The position numbers and the translations under genes were made by a program. A DNA stretch of 64,000 nt from Nitrospira sp. (lineage in GTDB: Bacteria; Nitrospirota; Nitrospiria; Nitrospirales; Nitrospiraceae). Shown piece by piece: positions 24,062 to 32,203 of this stretch (within the stretch, counting starts at the first letter, position 1; each line of letters begins with the position of its first letter). The stretch covers positions 4,232,036 to 4,296,035 of the forward strand of contig CP060501.1 of NCBI GenBank assembly GCA_024760545.1. Direction: 5' to 3'. The notes below the pieces were generated by a model. It was not told where the DNA came from. It searched no databases and saw nothing but the letters and a program-made list of their open reading frames with translations.

Positions 24062-25372
24062 ATGCCCAATCAATCGGATGACATTACGACCTTGATAAAC
24101 AAGGTTCATGCTTTTTGCGGGACCAGGCCCCAGGATTTCACCGGTCGCCAATCCCTTAGCTTGAGTGATGATGAAGAAACCAAACTCCATCAACTTGCAT
24201 GGCTCGGCATCGTGCCATTAACCGACTACTATGAGTTCCAACATTTCAAACTTGCTGATAATTTATGGCACAACCCAAAGGCGGGACTTCCGAGGTTTCG
24301 AACCATTGATCAAATTCGAGCCTGGGTGCAATGGAGGGAAACAAGGCAGTTTGTAACGGAACGCGGGCACGTCACGGAAACCGTCTTCATTCGTTTTCTG
24401 CCCAGCTTCCGATACATTCGGCGAACAATTCGTCAGACACCAAATAAGGCTCTTTTTCAGACAATCAGTCACATCGAAGAGGTGGAATTCGCAGACCTTC
24501 GCGCCAGTATGGATTTTGATACAGCTTGGAAGAAACTAATCCAGGACATGCAGACGAATGCTGTCGAACACTTCAAATGGAGTGTTCAGGATGCATTGTC
24601 TGCTGAACAGACAGAGCATTTACAACAATTAGTTTTGCTCAGCAAAGCGGATGTGCAACTGATCTATATCTTGTCACAGGGTACACGAAAGGAAACCAAG
24701 TGCTATTCGTTACTCGAAGCCTATCAACCTCTCATAGAACAGGCTATAGAGGAGGTGACGAGGGTGCAGGTAGGAAAAGCACAAGAAAAAAGGAAGACAA
24801 AAGTAGGACCTGACGATTTAATACACGATACTTCAGCCAAACAGTTAGAGGATATTCTGGCAGTATTACGGAAAGCGTTTCTCACGTGGGACCCTCTACG
24901 TGCCCCGCTTCCAGCATGGGTGCAGTTCAAGCTTGGCAAAGAAACTCAAGGACTATCTCACCACGACTATCAACCTTCAGAACAAAAGCCCGAGAAGAGA
25001 GCCGATGCGGAAGGCTTTGAGGTTCTGCTGGATAATGAGCGAGGGAAACGGCGTTCGGGAGATTCGTTTCTGCCAAGTATTGACCCCACGCTCATCCCAA
25101 TACCCGTGCCCTTGGAGGGGGAAGATCCAGAAGACCTGCAAGCTGCCGTTAAGAACGCTATGCAGGAAGTTATGATACGAGAACTTGGAGCACTGCATTA
25201 CCAACGGCGCTTCGTGGATGGGTTGTCAGCTGCAGAATTTGCGAAGGAACTAGGGTCAAACATGAATCGCAACAGTATTGCGAAACGAGAGGAGCGAGCC
25301 CGTAGGGACGCCTTCACAGAACTCACAACCAAATTCGGTCCGAATATAGGCCAACATCTCTTCGGGGATTAG
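24062..25372 (+). CDS. hypothetical protein of element 2 with C-terminal HTH-like region
   Basis: 436-aa soluble protein starting MPNQSDDITTLINKVHAFCG; GAGGGA lies before the ATG. No domain is recognised in the first 330 residues, which are helical with a Lys-rich stretch near residue 240. The last ~75 residues (MQEVMIRELGALHYQRRFVD, GLSAAEFAKELGSN, NSIAKREERARRDAF) look like a sigma-region-4-like or other helix-turn-helix. It precedes the ATPase gene in the element's replication module and may be an initiator or regulator (inference). Confidence 0.6.
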   Translation: MPNQSDDITTLINKVHAFCGTRPQDFTGRQSLSLSDDEETKLHQLAWLGIVPLTDYYEFQHFKLADNLWHNPKAGLPRFRTIDQIRAWVQWRETRQFVTERGHVTETVFIRFLPSFRYIRRTIRQTPNKALFQTISHIEEVEFADLRASMDFDTAWKKLIQDMQTNAVEHFKWSVQDALSAEQTEHLQQLVLLSKADVQLIYILSQGTRKETKCYSLLEAYQPLIEQAIEEVTRVQVGKAQEKRKTKVGPDDLIHDTSAKQLEDILAVLRKAFLTWDPLRAPLPAWVQFKLGKETQGLSHHDYQPSEQKPEKRADAEGFEVLLDNERGKRRSGDSFLPSIDPTLIPIPVPLEGEDPEDLQAAVKNAMQEVMIRELGALHYQRRFVDGLSAAEFAKELGSNMNRNSIAKREERARRDAFTELTTKFGPNIGQHLFGD

Positions 25373-25447
25373 CCCGCCGCCCCACCTCACTCATAAGTCA
25401 TCGTTTTCATTAGCTTGTCACACTTTTAACGAAAACCGGATCTTCTT

Positions 25448-25500
25448 CTTGGTGAGAGCGAGACGTTTCGTTTCGCAAATATCAATCTTTCACCAAGGAG
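25448..25500 (+). promoter_or_regulatory. leader hairpin overlapping a ribosome site
   Basis: CTTGGTGA (25448-25455) pairs perfectly with TCACCAAG (25490-25497), and an inner GCGA/TCGC pair closes the loop. The right arm covers the first three bases of the AAGGAG ribosome site (25495-25500) of the next gene. It could tune translation of the ATPase gene. Confidence 0.45.
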
Positions 25501-25505
25501 AGTCC

Positions 25506-26822
25506 ATGAAGGACGATCAGACGAGCAGAGTTGAAGGGAATGGGCAGAGTACCAGCTCGGCACCCCCCTCCCTCTCCCTTATTAGCCATGCAACACTGCA
25601 ACCGCCTGAGGGTGAGACCACTTCAGGTGATTCAGGACGGGCCCCGGAGCCCATTCCATCACCCCCTGAGTTAGCTAGAGCCCCCCATATCCTGGAGCGA
25701 TTTATCGAGACCATCAGGACGTGTGGGGTGGTTGGCGAAGATCGCGCGGCTCAGCTCATTTTTCTCGTCATGATCAGCCGATTTCTCGAACGGATGGTGT
25801 CTGCCGTTCTCAAGGGGCCCTCAAGCGGGGGCAAGAGCTTTATCCTAGCCACAGTCCTGAGATTCTTTTCCAAGCGTGCCTATCATGAACTGACGGGCAT
25901 GTCTGAACGAGTGCTCGCCTATTCTACAGAACCCCTGTCTCATCGCTTCCTCGTACTCTATGAAGCCGCTGGGATTGGCCCATTTGGCACCTATCTCATA
26001 CGATCCCTCTTGAGTGAGGGGTGTATTCGTTATGAAACCCTCGAACAAACAAAGGAGGGTTGGAGGCCAAAGGTGCTGCATCGCCCTGGCCCTTCCGGGT
26101 TCCTTAGCTCCACAACGGCCATAAAGCTTCATCCTGAGAATGAAACCCGCTTCCTTTCAGTACCGATCTCAGATACCCGCGAGCAAACCCAAAAGGTGTT
26201 GGAACGTCAAGCCGACGGGTTAACTGATCAACCTGATCTCAGCGAATGGCTAGATCTCCAAAACTGGCTGGAAAAGGTTGAACATCGCGTGAACATCCCT
26301 TTTGCGAAGCAATTGGCTCACGCTTTACCCCCTGTGGCCCTCCGATTGCGTCGAGACTTTCCAATGCTGCTCAGCCTGATTAAGGCCCATGCCATTCTTC
26401 ACCAGCTGAATCGAAAAAAGAATGCGAACGGGCACATTCTCGCAACCCTGGAGGACTATACAGTTGTCCAAACCCTCATTAGCGATCTACTCGCTGAAGG
26501 TGTCGGTCTGAGCGTGCCTTTGACTGTACGTGAGACCGTCGAAGCGGTACGGACCATTCAGGCAAAGAAGAAGTCCTCCAAGTGGGCCACGGTTCTTGAG
26601 GTTGCAACCATATTGCATCTCGATATCTCTTCTGCCTCCAGGCGAGTCAAGAAAGCGCTCTTGCTGGGCTATCTCGCCAATGCGGAGCATGGAAGAGGCA
26701 AGCCCTACCGCTTGGTGATTGGAGAGCCCTTACCCGAAGAGAAATTGCTTCTCCCAACACCAGAGGAGCTGAACGGTTGCACGATTGCAGAGAAAACAGA
26801 GGAAGGAAGGGGGCATGAATAA
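25506..26822 (+). CDS. P-loop ATPase of element 2 replication module
   Basis: 438-aa protein. A Pro/Ser-rich N-terminus (~1-60) precedes a helicase- or primase-associated ATPase domain. Walker A is LKGPSSGGKSF (residues ~102-112) and a Walker B-like strand is RFLVLYEAAG (~147-156); STTAIKLHPENETRFLSVPI resembles the sensor region of phage/plasmid replication ATPases. The C-terminal ~90 residues form a winged helix (WATVLEVATILHLDISSASR). It likely fills the role that the RepA-like gene has in element 1, but is a different family. ATG 25506 follows AAGGAG; an upstream in-frame start is rejected. Confidence 0.72.
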   Translation: MKDDQTSRVEGNGQSTSSAPPSLSLISHATLQPPEGETTSGDSGRAPEPIPSPPELARAPHILERFIETIRTCGVVGEDRAAQLIFLVMISRFLERMVSAVLKGPSSGGKSFILATVLRFFSKRAYHELTGMSERVLAYSTEPLSHRFLVLYEAAGIGPFGTYLIRSLLSEGCIRYETLEQTKEGWRPKVLHRPGPSGFLSSTTAIKLHPENETRFLSVPISDTREQTQKVLERQADGLTDQPDLSEWLDLQNWLEKVEHRVNIPFAKQLAHALPPVALRLRRDFPMLLSLIKAHAILHQLNRKKNANGHILATLEDYTVVQTLISDLLAEGVGLSVPLTVRETVEAVRTIQAKKKSSKWATVLEVATILHLDISSASRRVKKALLLGYLANAEHGRGKPYRLVIGEPLPEEKLLLPTPEELNGCTIAEKTEEGRGHE

Positions 26823-27000
26823 CGTAAACAGCCAGAATACGGATCGCTACCTGAGTGAGCCTGATCTACGAAGCTACCTCGGCTATAGCGCGTCCACCAT
26901 TCGACGATGGAGGAAGCTGGGGCTCCCTTCTATCGGTAGTAACAGATTGAGGCGGTATCACCTTACTTCTGTACTGAAATGGCTCAATGAGCGCAGATAG
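26815..27000 (+). CDS. excisionase-like HTH protein 1 of element 2
   Basis: 61-aa DNA-binding protein: YLSEPDLRSYLGYSASTIRR, WRKLGLPSIGS and RRYHLTSVLKWLNERR. This is the HTH_17/excisionase pattern. It overlaps the ATPase gene by 8 bases with GGAAGGGGG before the ATG, so it is translated from the same transcript. A role in excision or transcription is inferred. Confidence 0.75.
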   Translation: MNNVNSQNTDRYLSEPDLRSYLGYSASTIRRWRKLGLPSIGSNRLRRYHLTSVLKWLNERR

Positions 27001-27171
27001 GTCTCAGCTAGTCCAGACACGTCCGGGTTAGTCTGGCCTCACACTTTGTAGATTGCCGGACAGTGATGAGTTCTGTGCGCCCCTTGGCGATTTACAAAAA
27101 GAGCAGAAATAGCACATTCCGCAATTTCAATAGGTTGTGAACCGGTGCCTAAACGGATCAAAGGAGGTCGG

Positions 27172-27381
27172 ATGAATAGTGTTCCTGCCATAGAACGTCG
27201 ATTACTCACAATCCAAGAAGCCGCACAATATACCGGCTTATCAGTCCATACCCTCTACACAATGACCAGCCAGAAGCGGATTCCCTATGTGAAGGTCGGT
27301 CGGCTCACTAGGTTTGATCGAGAGACGCTGGATAAGTGGATCAAACAACAGACGGTCATGCCTGTGCCAAAATGGGGTTGA
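27172..27381 (+). CDS. excisionase-like HTH protein 2 of element 2
   Basis: 69-aa protein with LLTIQEAAQYTGLSVHTLYT, MTSQKRIPYVKVGRLTRFDR and ETLDKWIKQ, a standard excisionase/HTH_17 domain. ATG 27172 is preceded by AAAGGAGG. It lies shortly before the XRE and integrase genes, so it is the best candidate for the recombination directionality factor of element 2. Confidence 0.85.
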   Translation: MNSVPAIERRLLTIQEAAQYTGLSVHTLYTMTSQKRIPYVKVGRLTRFDRETLDKWIKQQTVMPVPKWG

Positions 27382-27407
27382 CACAGTCGGTGCTTTTAAG
27401 CTAGCTT
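27378..27407 (+). promoter_or_regulatory. promoter abutting the XRE gene
   Basis: TTGACA (27378-27383) and TAGCTT (27402-27407) are 18 bases apart and the ATG is at 27413. A start site seven bases after the -10 would give a leaderless mRNA, consistent with the absence of a Shine-Dalgarno sequence. The layout parallels 10823-10863 in element 1. Confidence 0.5.
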
Positions 27408-27412
27408 ATGGC

Positions 27413-27625
27413 ATGCAGACACGGCTCCAGGAGTGGCGAGAGCGACGAGGGTTAAGTCAGAGGAAGCTGAGTGAGCTATCGGGGGTGCATCACGTCTCCA
27501 TAGCCAGACTCGAATCCGGTCAGCTTGACCCCCAACTCTCAACACTCCTTAAGCTCTGTCAGGCACTGGATATCACTCTCAACCAACTCGTAAGGGTGGC
27601 CGAGAAGCCACAGAAAGGTAGGTAG
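27413..27625 (+). CDS. XRE-family regulator of element 2
   Basis: 70-aa single-domain XRE regulator: MQTRLQEWRERRGLSQRKLS, LSGVHHVSIARLESGQLDPQ and LSTLLKLCQALDITLNQLV. It is four bases from the integrase start and has its own promoter. It probably represses the integrase and itself. Confidence 0.85.
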   Translation: MQTRLQEWRERRGLSQRKLSELSGVHHVSIARLESGQLDPQLSTLLKLCQALDITLNQLVRVAEKPQKGR

Positions 27626-27629
27626 TCCA

Positions 27630-28805
27630 ATGGGACTGACCAGAAAGGGGAAATGCAGTAGACGCTGTGAGCAAGGTCGCAAGGGCCTTAGCTGTCCCTG
27701 TCCCAAGGTGTGGTCATACTATGTCGAGTTTCATGTGTTGGATGATGGCAGAGCACTCACTCTGGCGTCAGCCGCTCAGGGTGGAAAGCTCAAGCGGTGG
27801 AAAGTGGGCGGTATGAATAAGACCGTGGCGAAGCAACAGGAAGTTCTAATCAAAACTGATCTCATGAAAGGAGTTATCAAGAGCGACAAGGATAGGATGG
27901 TCACATTTGAGGAGTGGGCGACTGACTACCTGCAATTAGAGGAAGTCCAGCGCCTACGGTCACTCAAGGACCGGGTGAACGTGGTCCGACTTCAGTTGAT
28001 TCCGTATTTTGGGAAGAAACACCTGACAGCCATCACCCCGGAGGATGTGGAAGCCTACCGTGCTCAACGGAAGAAGTTTAACGGCAAGACACCAAGTCTC
28101 CAGACAATTAATAATGACCACATCATTCTGAAACACTGTTTAAACGTGGCGAAGCGGAAACGACTACTCACCACGAATCCGGCTACACTCGTCCCAATCC
28201 CATGCGCCAACAATGAGCGGGATCGTGTCTTGACGGCTGAGGAGTGGGAAGGGCTCTACGAGGTAGCATCCCCGCACCTGAAGCCGATTTTGCTCACCGC
28301 GTACCACCTAGGGCAGCGATTAGGCGAGATTCTCAATCTGACATGGGATCGGGTTGATCTGCATCGGGGGATCATCACCTTGCGTGGCGTGGATACGAAG
28401 ACCAACAAACCTCGCCAGGTTCCAATGACACCCCAGGTGAAGGCAACCCTGGCATCGTTATCAAAGGTGCGGGATCTGTCCCACAAGTATGTGTTTGTGT
28501 TTAAGCGCAATCCGATTCGAGAGGTCAAAACGGCATTCAAGACCGCCTGCCGAAACGCCAATATTGAGAATCTACGCTTTCACGATTTGAGACACTGTGC
28601 AGCGACCAACTTGAGGCGGGCGGGGGTCGATACGACGACGGCCATGCAGATCATTGGTCACAAGTCACCGCTCATGTGGAAACGTTATAACAGCGTAGCG
28701 GAGAGTGATTTACTGACGGCTGCGAATAAGCTGAATGCCTACCTTTCTAACACCCTTATAACACCTGCCGATTCTTCTGATTCGGTACAAACCGTAAGTG
28801 CTTGA
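27630..28805 (+). CDS. tyrosine recombinase / integrase of element 2
   Basis: 391-aa integrase with all catalytic residues: Arg230 (LGQRLGE), Lys257 (DTKTNK), His318 and Arg321 (FHDLRH), His344 (IGHKS) and Tyr353 (WKRYNS). The N-terminus is unusual: a Cys cluster CSRRCEQGRKGLSCPCP (residues 9-25) that could bind zinc in the arm-binding domain. It stops just six bases before the tRNA-derived attachment site. It is related to the element 1 integrase only at family level, yet both use the same site. Confidence 0.93.
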   Translation: MGLTRKGKCSRRCEQGRKGLSCPCPKVWSYYVEFHVLDDGRALTLASAAQGGKLKRWKVGGMNKTVAKQQEVLIKTDLMKGVIKSDKDRMVTFEEWATDYLQLEEVQRLRSLKDRVNVVRLQLIPYFGKKHLTAITPEDVEAYRAQRKKFNGKTPSLQTINNDHIILKHCLNVAKRKRLLTTNPATLVPIPCANNERDRVLTAEEWEGLYEVASPHLKPILLTAYHLGQRLGEILNLTWDRVDLHRGIITLRGVDTKTNKPRQVPMTPQVKATLASLSKVRDLSHKYVFVFKRNPIREVKTAFKTACRNANIENLRFHDLRHCAATNLRRAGVDTTTAMQIIGHKSPLMWKRYNSVAESDLLTAANKLNAYLSNTLITPADSSDSVQTVSA

Positions 28806-28810
28806 AAGGT

Positions 28811-28855
28811 TGGAGCCGGCGAGAGGAATCGAACCTCCAACCTGCGGTTTACAAA
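28811..28855 (-). repeat. attachment site, tRNA-Thr 3' fragment, element 2/3 junction
   Basis: 45-base copy of 12258-12302 with one difference (acceptor CGCCGGC instead of CGCCAGC on the tRNA strand). The sequence right of it does not complete a tRNA, so this is a junction inside an array and not the intact target gene. Confidence 0.8.
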
Positions 28856-29377
28856 AGGCTTCCCTCGAGAATCCCCAACAACCTGAAACCATAGCGCAGC
28901 AGCCTGATTCGCCTGATTCACCAAGGGCCTAGCTCCCGACTGCCTGTTGCATCCAATTGCGTGGGGTGTGAGGGGAGTGAGGGGCGACGGTGACACTTAT
29001 GGTTACACTTTTATTTCGAAGGACTACCGAAGAAAAGACCGCCCGGCCCTTTCGCCGTAGGCATGGGCGCCATGTGGAGTCCTCCACGACTAGCCATGTA
29101 TTCACGGCGTTCCTGCTACCCGACCCCCCTCGGGTCTTCCCCAAAACGATTCTTCCCAAAAAGGAAACCCCGCGATCAAGGACTTCCGACAGCCGGTCAG
29201 CTGGGCTGAAGCGATAAAGGTTTCTAGAGCTTCCGCGACCGTGCGGGAGCAGAGAGGAAAAAGAGATCTCGTATGAGGACTGGAATGGTTGGGCCGGACC
29301 ACTGGAGCCACCACCCTGAAAGTCCGTTTCCCAGGCACAACTCCCTCCCTAACACCCAACCAAGGTAAGGAGGAACC
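28856..29377. other. left edge of element 3, no gene recognised
   Basis: Open frames here overlap on both strands without family resemblance. TATGGTTACACTTTT near 28996 echoes ATGGTTACACTTTCGG near 12168, a possible integrase arm site. Confidence 0.35.
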
Positions 29378-29471
29378 ATGCCGCTTTCTATCAAAGGACA
29401 CAGTAGACGTCATCAAGGAAGCTGCGCGCATTGTGCTCGACGTAGAGCATGCGAGTGCCAAGACGAAATAG
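29378..29471 (+). pseudogene. deleted copy of the small helical protein fused at 54.7 kb
   Basis: AAGGAGG and the start MPLSI match the start MPSSI at 54731. After an internal deletion and frame change, the last ~20 codons read DTVDVIKEAARIVLDVEHAS, matching EDVTKAAARIALDVEQAI there. The ribosome site and C-terminus survive, but no full protein can be made. Confidence 0.55.
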
Positions 29472-29544
29472 GCATGAAGAAAGTCGCGCCGCCTCGGAAT
29501 GGGAACAGACCTCCCTGCTGAGCGAGCGGCCTTGCACTCATCCT

Positions 29545-29853
29545 TCAAAGAAGCAGAACGTTCTGGACCCGTATGATAATGTCGTCCTGAGAGAACATAT
29601 TGACCAGCTCCTGTTTATATTCCTGCCACCATTGTTCATCTAACTCAGCCGCCATGACTTCAAAAATAACAATGTCATCATGGCGGGCGGCATTCTGTTC
29701 GTCCTTCCATAAGCCTTCGGCGGGTGCACGAGTATACGCAGTCAATCCGCCGAACTGTGTTGCCAATGCCTGTCGAATGCGGGTGTAGTTCTCTCCTGGG
29801 AACGACTGATCGTTATTGTCCCGAACCGGAAGAAATATTTGGATCACGTGCAT
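29545..29853 (-). CDS. conserved hypothetical protein
   Basis: 102-aa soluble protein: MHVIQIFLPVRDNNDQSFPG, then FGGLTAYTRAPAEGLWKDEQ, DDIVIFEVMAAELDEQWWQE and a final helix. The ferredoxin-like alternation and the motif LTAYTRAPAEGLW match a small conserved bacterial family known to me only as hypothetical. It probably is cytoplasmic. It is a single gene with divergent neighbours. Confidence 0.7.
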   Translation of the reverse strand: MHVIQIFLPVRDNNDQSFPGENYTRIRQALATQFGGLTAYTRAPAEGLWKDEQNAARHDDIVIFEVMAAELDEQWWQEYKQELVNMFSQDDIIIRVQNVLLL

Positions 29854-30003
29854 TCTGATCCCTTTTGCCGTCGAAACGAGGCTATGTTAAATGTTTGTGT
29901 TGCATCCAGAGAGGTGCTCATTGTCGCCGAGTGCCCCCCTCTTATTCTTTGAGACGCGACTCGATTGTGGACATAGCATGCCCCCACGCTCATGGATCTA
30001 GAA

Positions 30004-30408
30004 TTACCCATTCGTCGCTATCGGTTTGACAGTGATCACGGGGGATCCATCGTCGCCGGGAGGGCTGTACTCTGGGAGGGTGAATTGCTTGGTTTGTCCC
30101 GGCTCAACTGATTCCATCACCAAGTGTCCTCGTCCTCCGACGAGACCCCCTGTTTTGTTCTTGTACAGGACGAGCACTTCGAATTGTTGAATGGCTTGGT
30201 TCCCGGTATTTGTCAGCGAGATGGTCAGAGTAAGACAAGCGTCGCCCATCTGAGCCCACGACGTATTCTCGACAATCAGAGACTGAATAGGCGCCGTCTG
30301 AGATTCAATAGAAACGTATTGCGCGCCGTTGACCCCAGAGCGTAGAGCGAACATACATACTATTAGTGCGAACAGTGACGCCAGCCATCTTGAGCTATTT
30401 TGATTCAT
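30004..30408 (-). CDS. exported hypothetical protein with CARDB/FxLYD-like fold
   Basis: 134-aa protein from MNQNSSRWLASLFALIVCMF, with a signal peptide to about VNGAQ. The mature region (CLTLTISLTNTGNQAIQQFE, VLVLYKNKTGG, PGQTKQFTLPEY) has the pattern of an immunoglobulin-like CARDB/FxLYD domain, in which TNTGN and a stimulus-neutral beta sandwich are typical. Probably periplasmic or surface exposed. ATG 30408 follows GGGAGG. Confidence 0.6.
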   Translation of the reverse strand: MNQNSSRWLASLFALIVCMFALRSGVNGAQYVSIESQTAPIQSLIVENTSWAQMGDACLTLTISLTNTGNQAIQQFEVLVLYKNKTGGLVGGRGHLVMESVEPGQTKQFTLPEYSPPGDDGSPVITVKPIATNG

Positions 30409-30533
30409 ATCATCCTCCCGGCTCATCATCACAACTGCCGAGGACGCGGTATTTTGTGCGCAACTTACACCAGTACTCCAGGTTTCGCATGCAGCCGCTT
30501 CCGCTTCATGGCGAGTCGGGTAGGAGATGAGGG

Positions 30534-31640
30534 TCACCTTCCTGTCCGGCGTGCAGATCGCATGAGGGCCGTACCAATCACCACGAGTCCAACCCACCAG
30601 GGAAGCTCTTTGTTAGACGCCGCTGCTCGACTGGATGAACGAACCGTGTCCCTCACGGCCCAGCGTCTCGTGTGTGTGCGCGTCGTGCTGTCTCCGCTGC
30701 TAGACAAGAGATCGGAGACTCCGGGAGCATTAGCTTTTCGGGGATCCGCGACCATGGCATGCTCAGAGGGGACAATGCGTCCCCCGACTGTGTTTGCATA
30801 GACTTGCGTAAATTCAGCACCAAAGAGCAGAATCTGAGACGAATAGTAGACCCAGACGAGGATGATCACCAAAGAGCCGGCCGTCCCATAGGCAGAGCCT
30901 ACATCACTCTTCCCGAGATATAACCCAATCGCGAATTTCCCGATCGTAAACAGCAACCCGGTAAGCACCGCGCCGACCCATACATCACGCCAGGCCACCT
31001 GGGCATCGGGTAGCACTTTGAAGATCATGGCGAATAGACCGGTGATCACCGCGAGCGAAATGAGGAGCTCCAAGACTTGCAGCACCAACTCCGGTGCCGG
31101 CAGCCATCCGCCAAACCATTTCCCGAATGCTGCCAATGCGGCGCTCAGGGTGAGCGAGACGAGGAGTAGGAAGCCAGTTCCCAGGACCCCCACGACGGAC
31201 AAGAATCGATCCTGGATCAGTCCCCACAGACCGCGCCCCTCTTTGGGCTTTACGCCCCAGATTGAGTTTAAGGAATCTTGGAGTTGAGCAAACACCCCCG
31301 AGGCCGCGAAGAGGAGTGTCCCGATGGCGAGGACGGTGGCAACGATCCCAGTGGAGGGTTCACTTGCCCGTTCCAGCATATCTTTGATAGCTGCCGCGCT
31401 TTGCGGCCCCACCAGACGTCCAATCTGCTCAAGGAGGTAGCCTTGCGTGACCTCCTGGCCGAAGATGACTCCGATCATCGCAATGAGCACCACGAGCAGG
31501 GGCACCAAGGAGAGGACCGTATAATAGGCCAGGGCCGCTCCATGACGCGGAACCTTATCATCGCTCCATGCGGAGAAGGTGTCCTTGAGCAATGTCCACA
31601 ACTGCGCGGGTTGCAGCAGCGTCTTCCAGGACGAGGGCAT
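30534..31640 (-). CDS. YihY/BrkB-family inner-membrane protein
   Basis: 368-aa membrane protein from MPSSWKTLLQPAQLWTLLKD. The family start HGAALAYYTVLSLVPLLVVL, the GxxGxxAA-like region and WVYYSSQILLFGAEFTQVYA are characteristic of YihY/BrkB (once called ribonuclease BN). About six transmembrane helices are visible between residues 35 and 290. The C-terminal ~80 residues are Ser/Arg-rich and end with a further hydrophobic stretch (WWVGLVVIGTALM). The function is unknown; members occur in envelope stress islands. AAGGAC precedes ATG 31640. Confidence 0.9.
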   Translation of the reverse strand: MPSSWKTLLQPAQLWTLLKDTFSAWSDDKVPRHGAALAYYTVLSLVPLLVVLIAMIGVIFGQEVTQGYLLEQIGRLVGPQSAAAIKDMLERASEPSTGIVATVLAIGTLLFAASGVFAQLQDSLNSIWGVKPKEGRGLWGLIQDRFLSVVGVLGTGFLLLVSLTLSAALAAFGKWFGGWLPAPELVLQVLELLISLAVITGLFAMIFKVLPDAQVAWRDVWVGAVLTGLLFTIGKFAIGLYLGKSDVGSAYGTAGSLVIILVWVYYSSQILLFGAEFTQVYANTVGGRIVPSEHAMVADPRKANAPGVSDLLSSSGDSTTRTHTRRWAVRDTVRSSSRAAASNKELPWWVGLVVIGTALMRSARRTGR

Positions 31641-31935
31641 GCGTGTTTGCTTGTCCTTGTTATACGTTTTGTTGGTGAATACTCGATTTGTATTATGCCC
31701 CCGTGTCTCCGGTTCGGCATCTGGGAAGGCCCCCCATAGTGGCGACACCGGATGGAGTGAGTGGCGTACGCCAGGGGGCATACCAGTGTCTCGCCACCAC
31801 GTTATGACTCAGACTTCCATACACCGCTATGAAGGTCACCTCGCTGTCAAAATGGGTCAACGCGAAAAGGCGTATTGCCATGATGGATTTAAGTTGTTTG
31901 CCCCTTCACCTCGATACTGCAAACGCATTTGTCGG

Positions 31936-32094
31936 CCGATTATCCAAACGCCGAAAGGGTCCCGCAACAAGTTTCGATATGACCGGGAGACCCGGCTCTT
32001 CATGCTGGGAAGCATTTTGCCGGAAGACATGATGTTCCCTTTGATTTCGGATTTCTTTCGTCCACTCTCGGACAGGATGGTGGCTAGGGTAGGC
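31936..32094 (+). pseudogene. inorganic pyrophosphatase fragment
   Basis: The frame reads IIQTPKGSRNKFRYDRETRL and LGSILPEDMMFP, the N-terminal signature of family I soluble pyrophosphatases (IETPKGSRNKF..., LP.GM.FP). The active-site region after FGF is replaced by unrelated residues, and no catalytic Asp cluster follows. A short decayed remnant. Confidence 0.6.
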
Positions 32095-32203
32095 AAAGAA
32101 AGAACATCACGTGGTTTTCATTCTCGTCAAGGAATTCCATAGGACAAACTCTCCAACGAATCATATCGAGTCAAATTGTAGACCTGGTGCATAAGGAAGA
32201 CGT

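Noticed and set aside
31579-32142. 187-aa frame over 31.6-32.1 kb as a gene
   Set aside because: Its first half is antisense to the BrkB-type gene and the second half is a damaged pyrophosphatase fragment.
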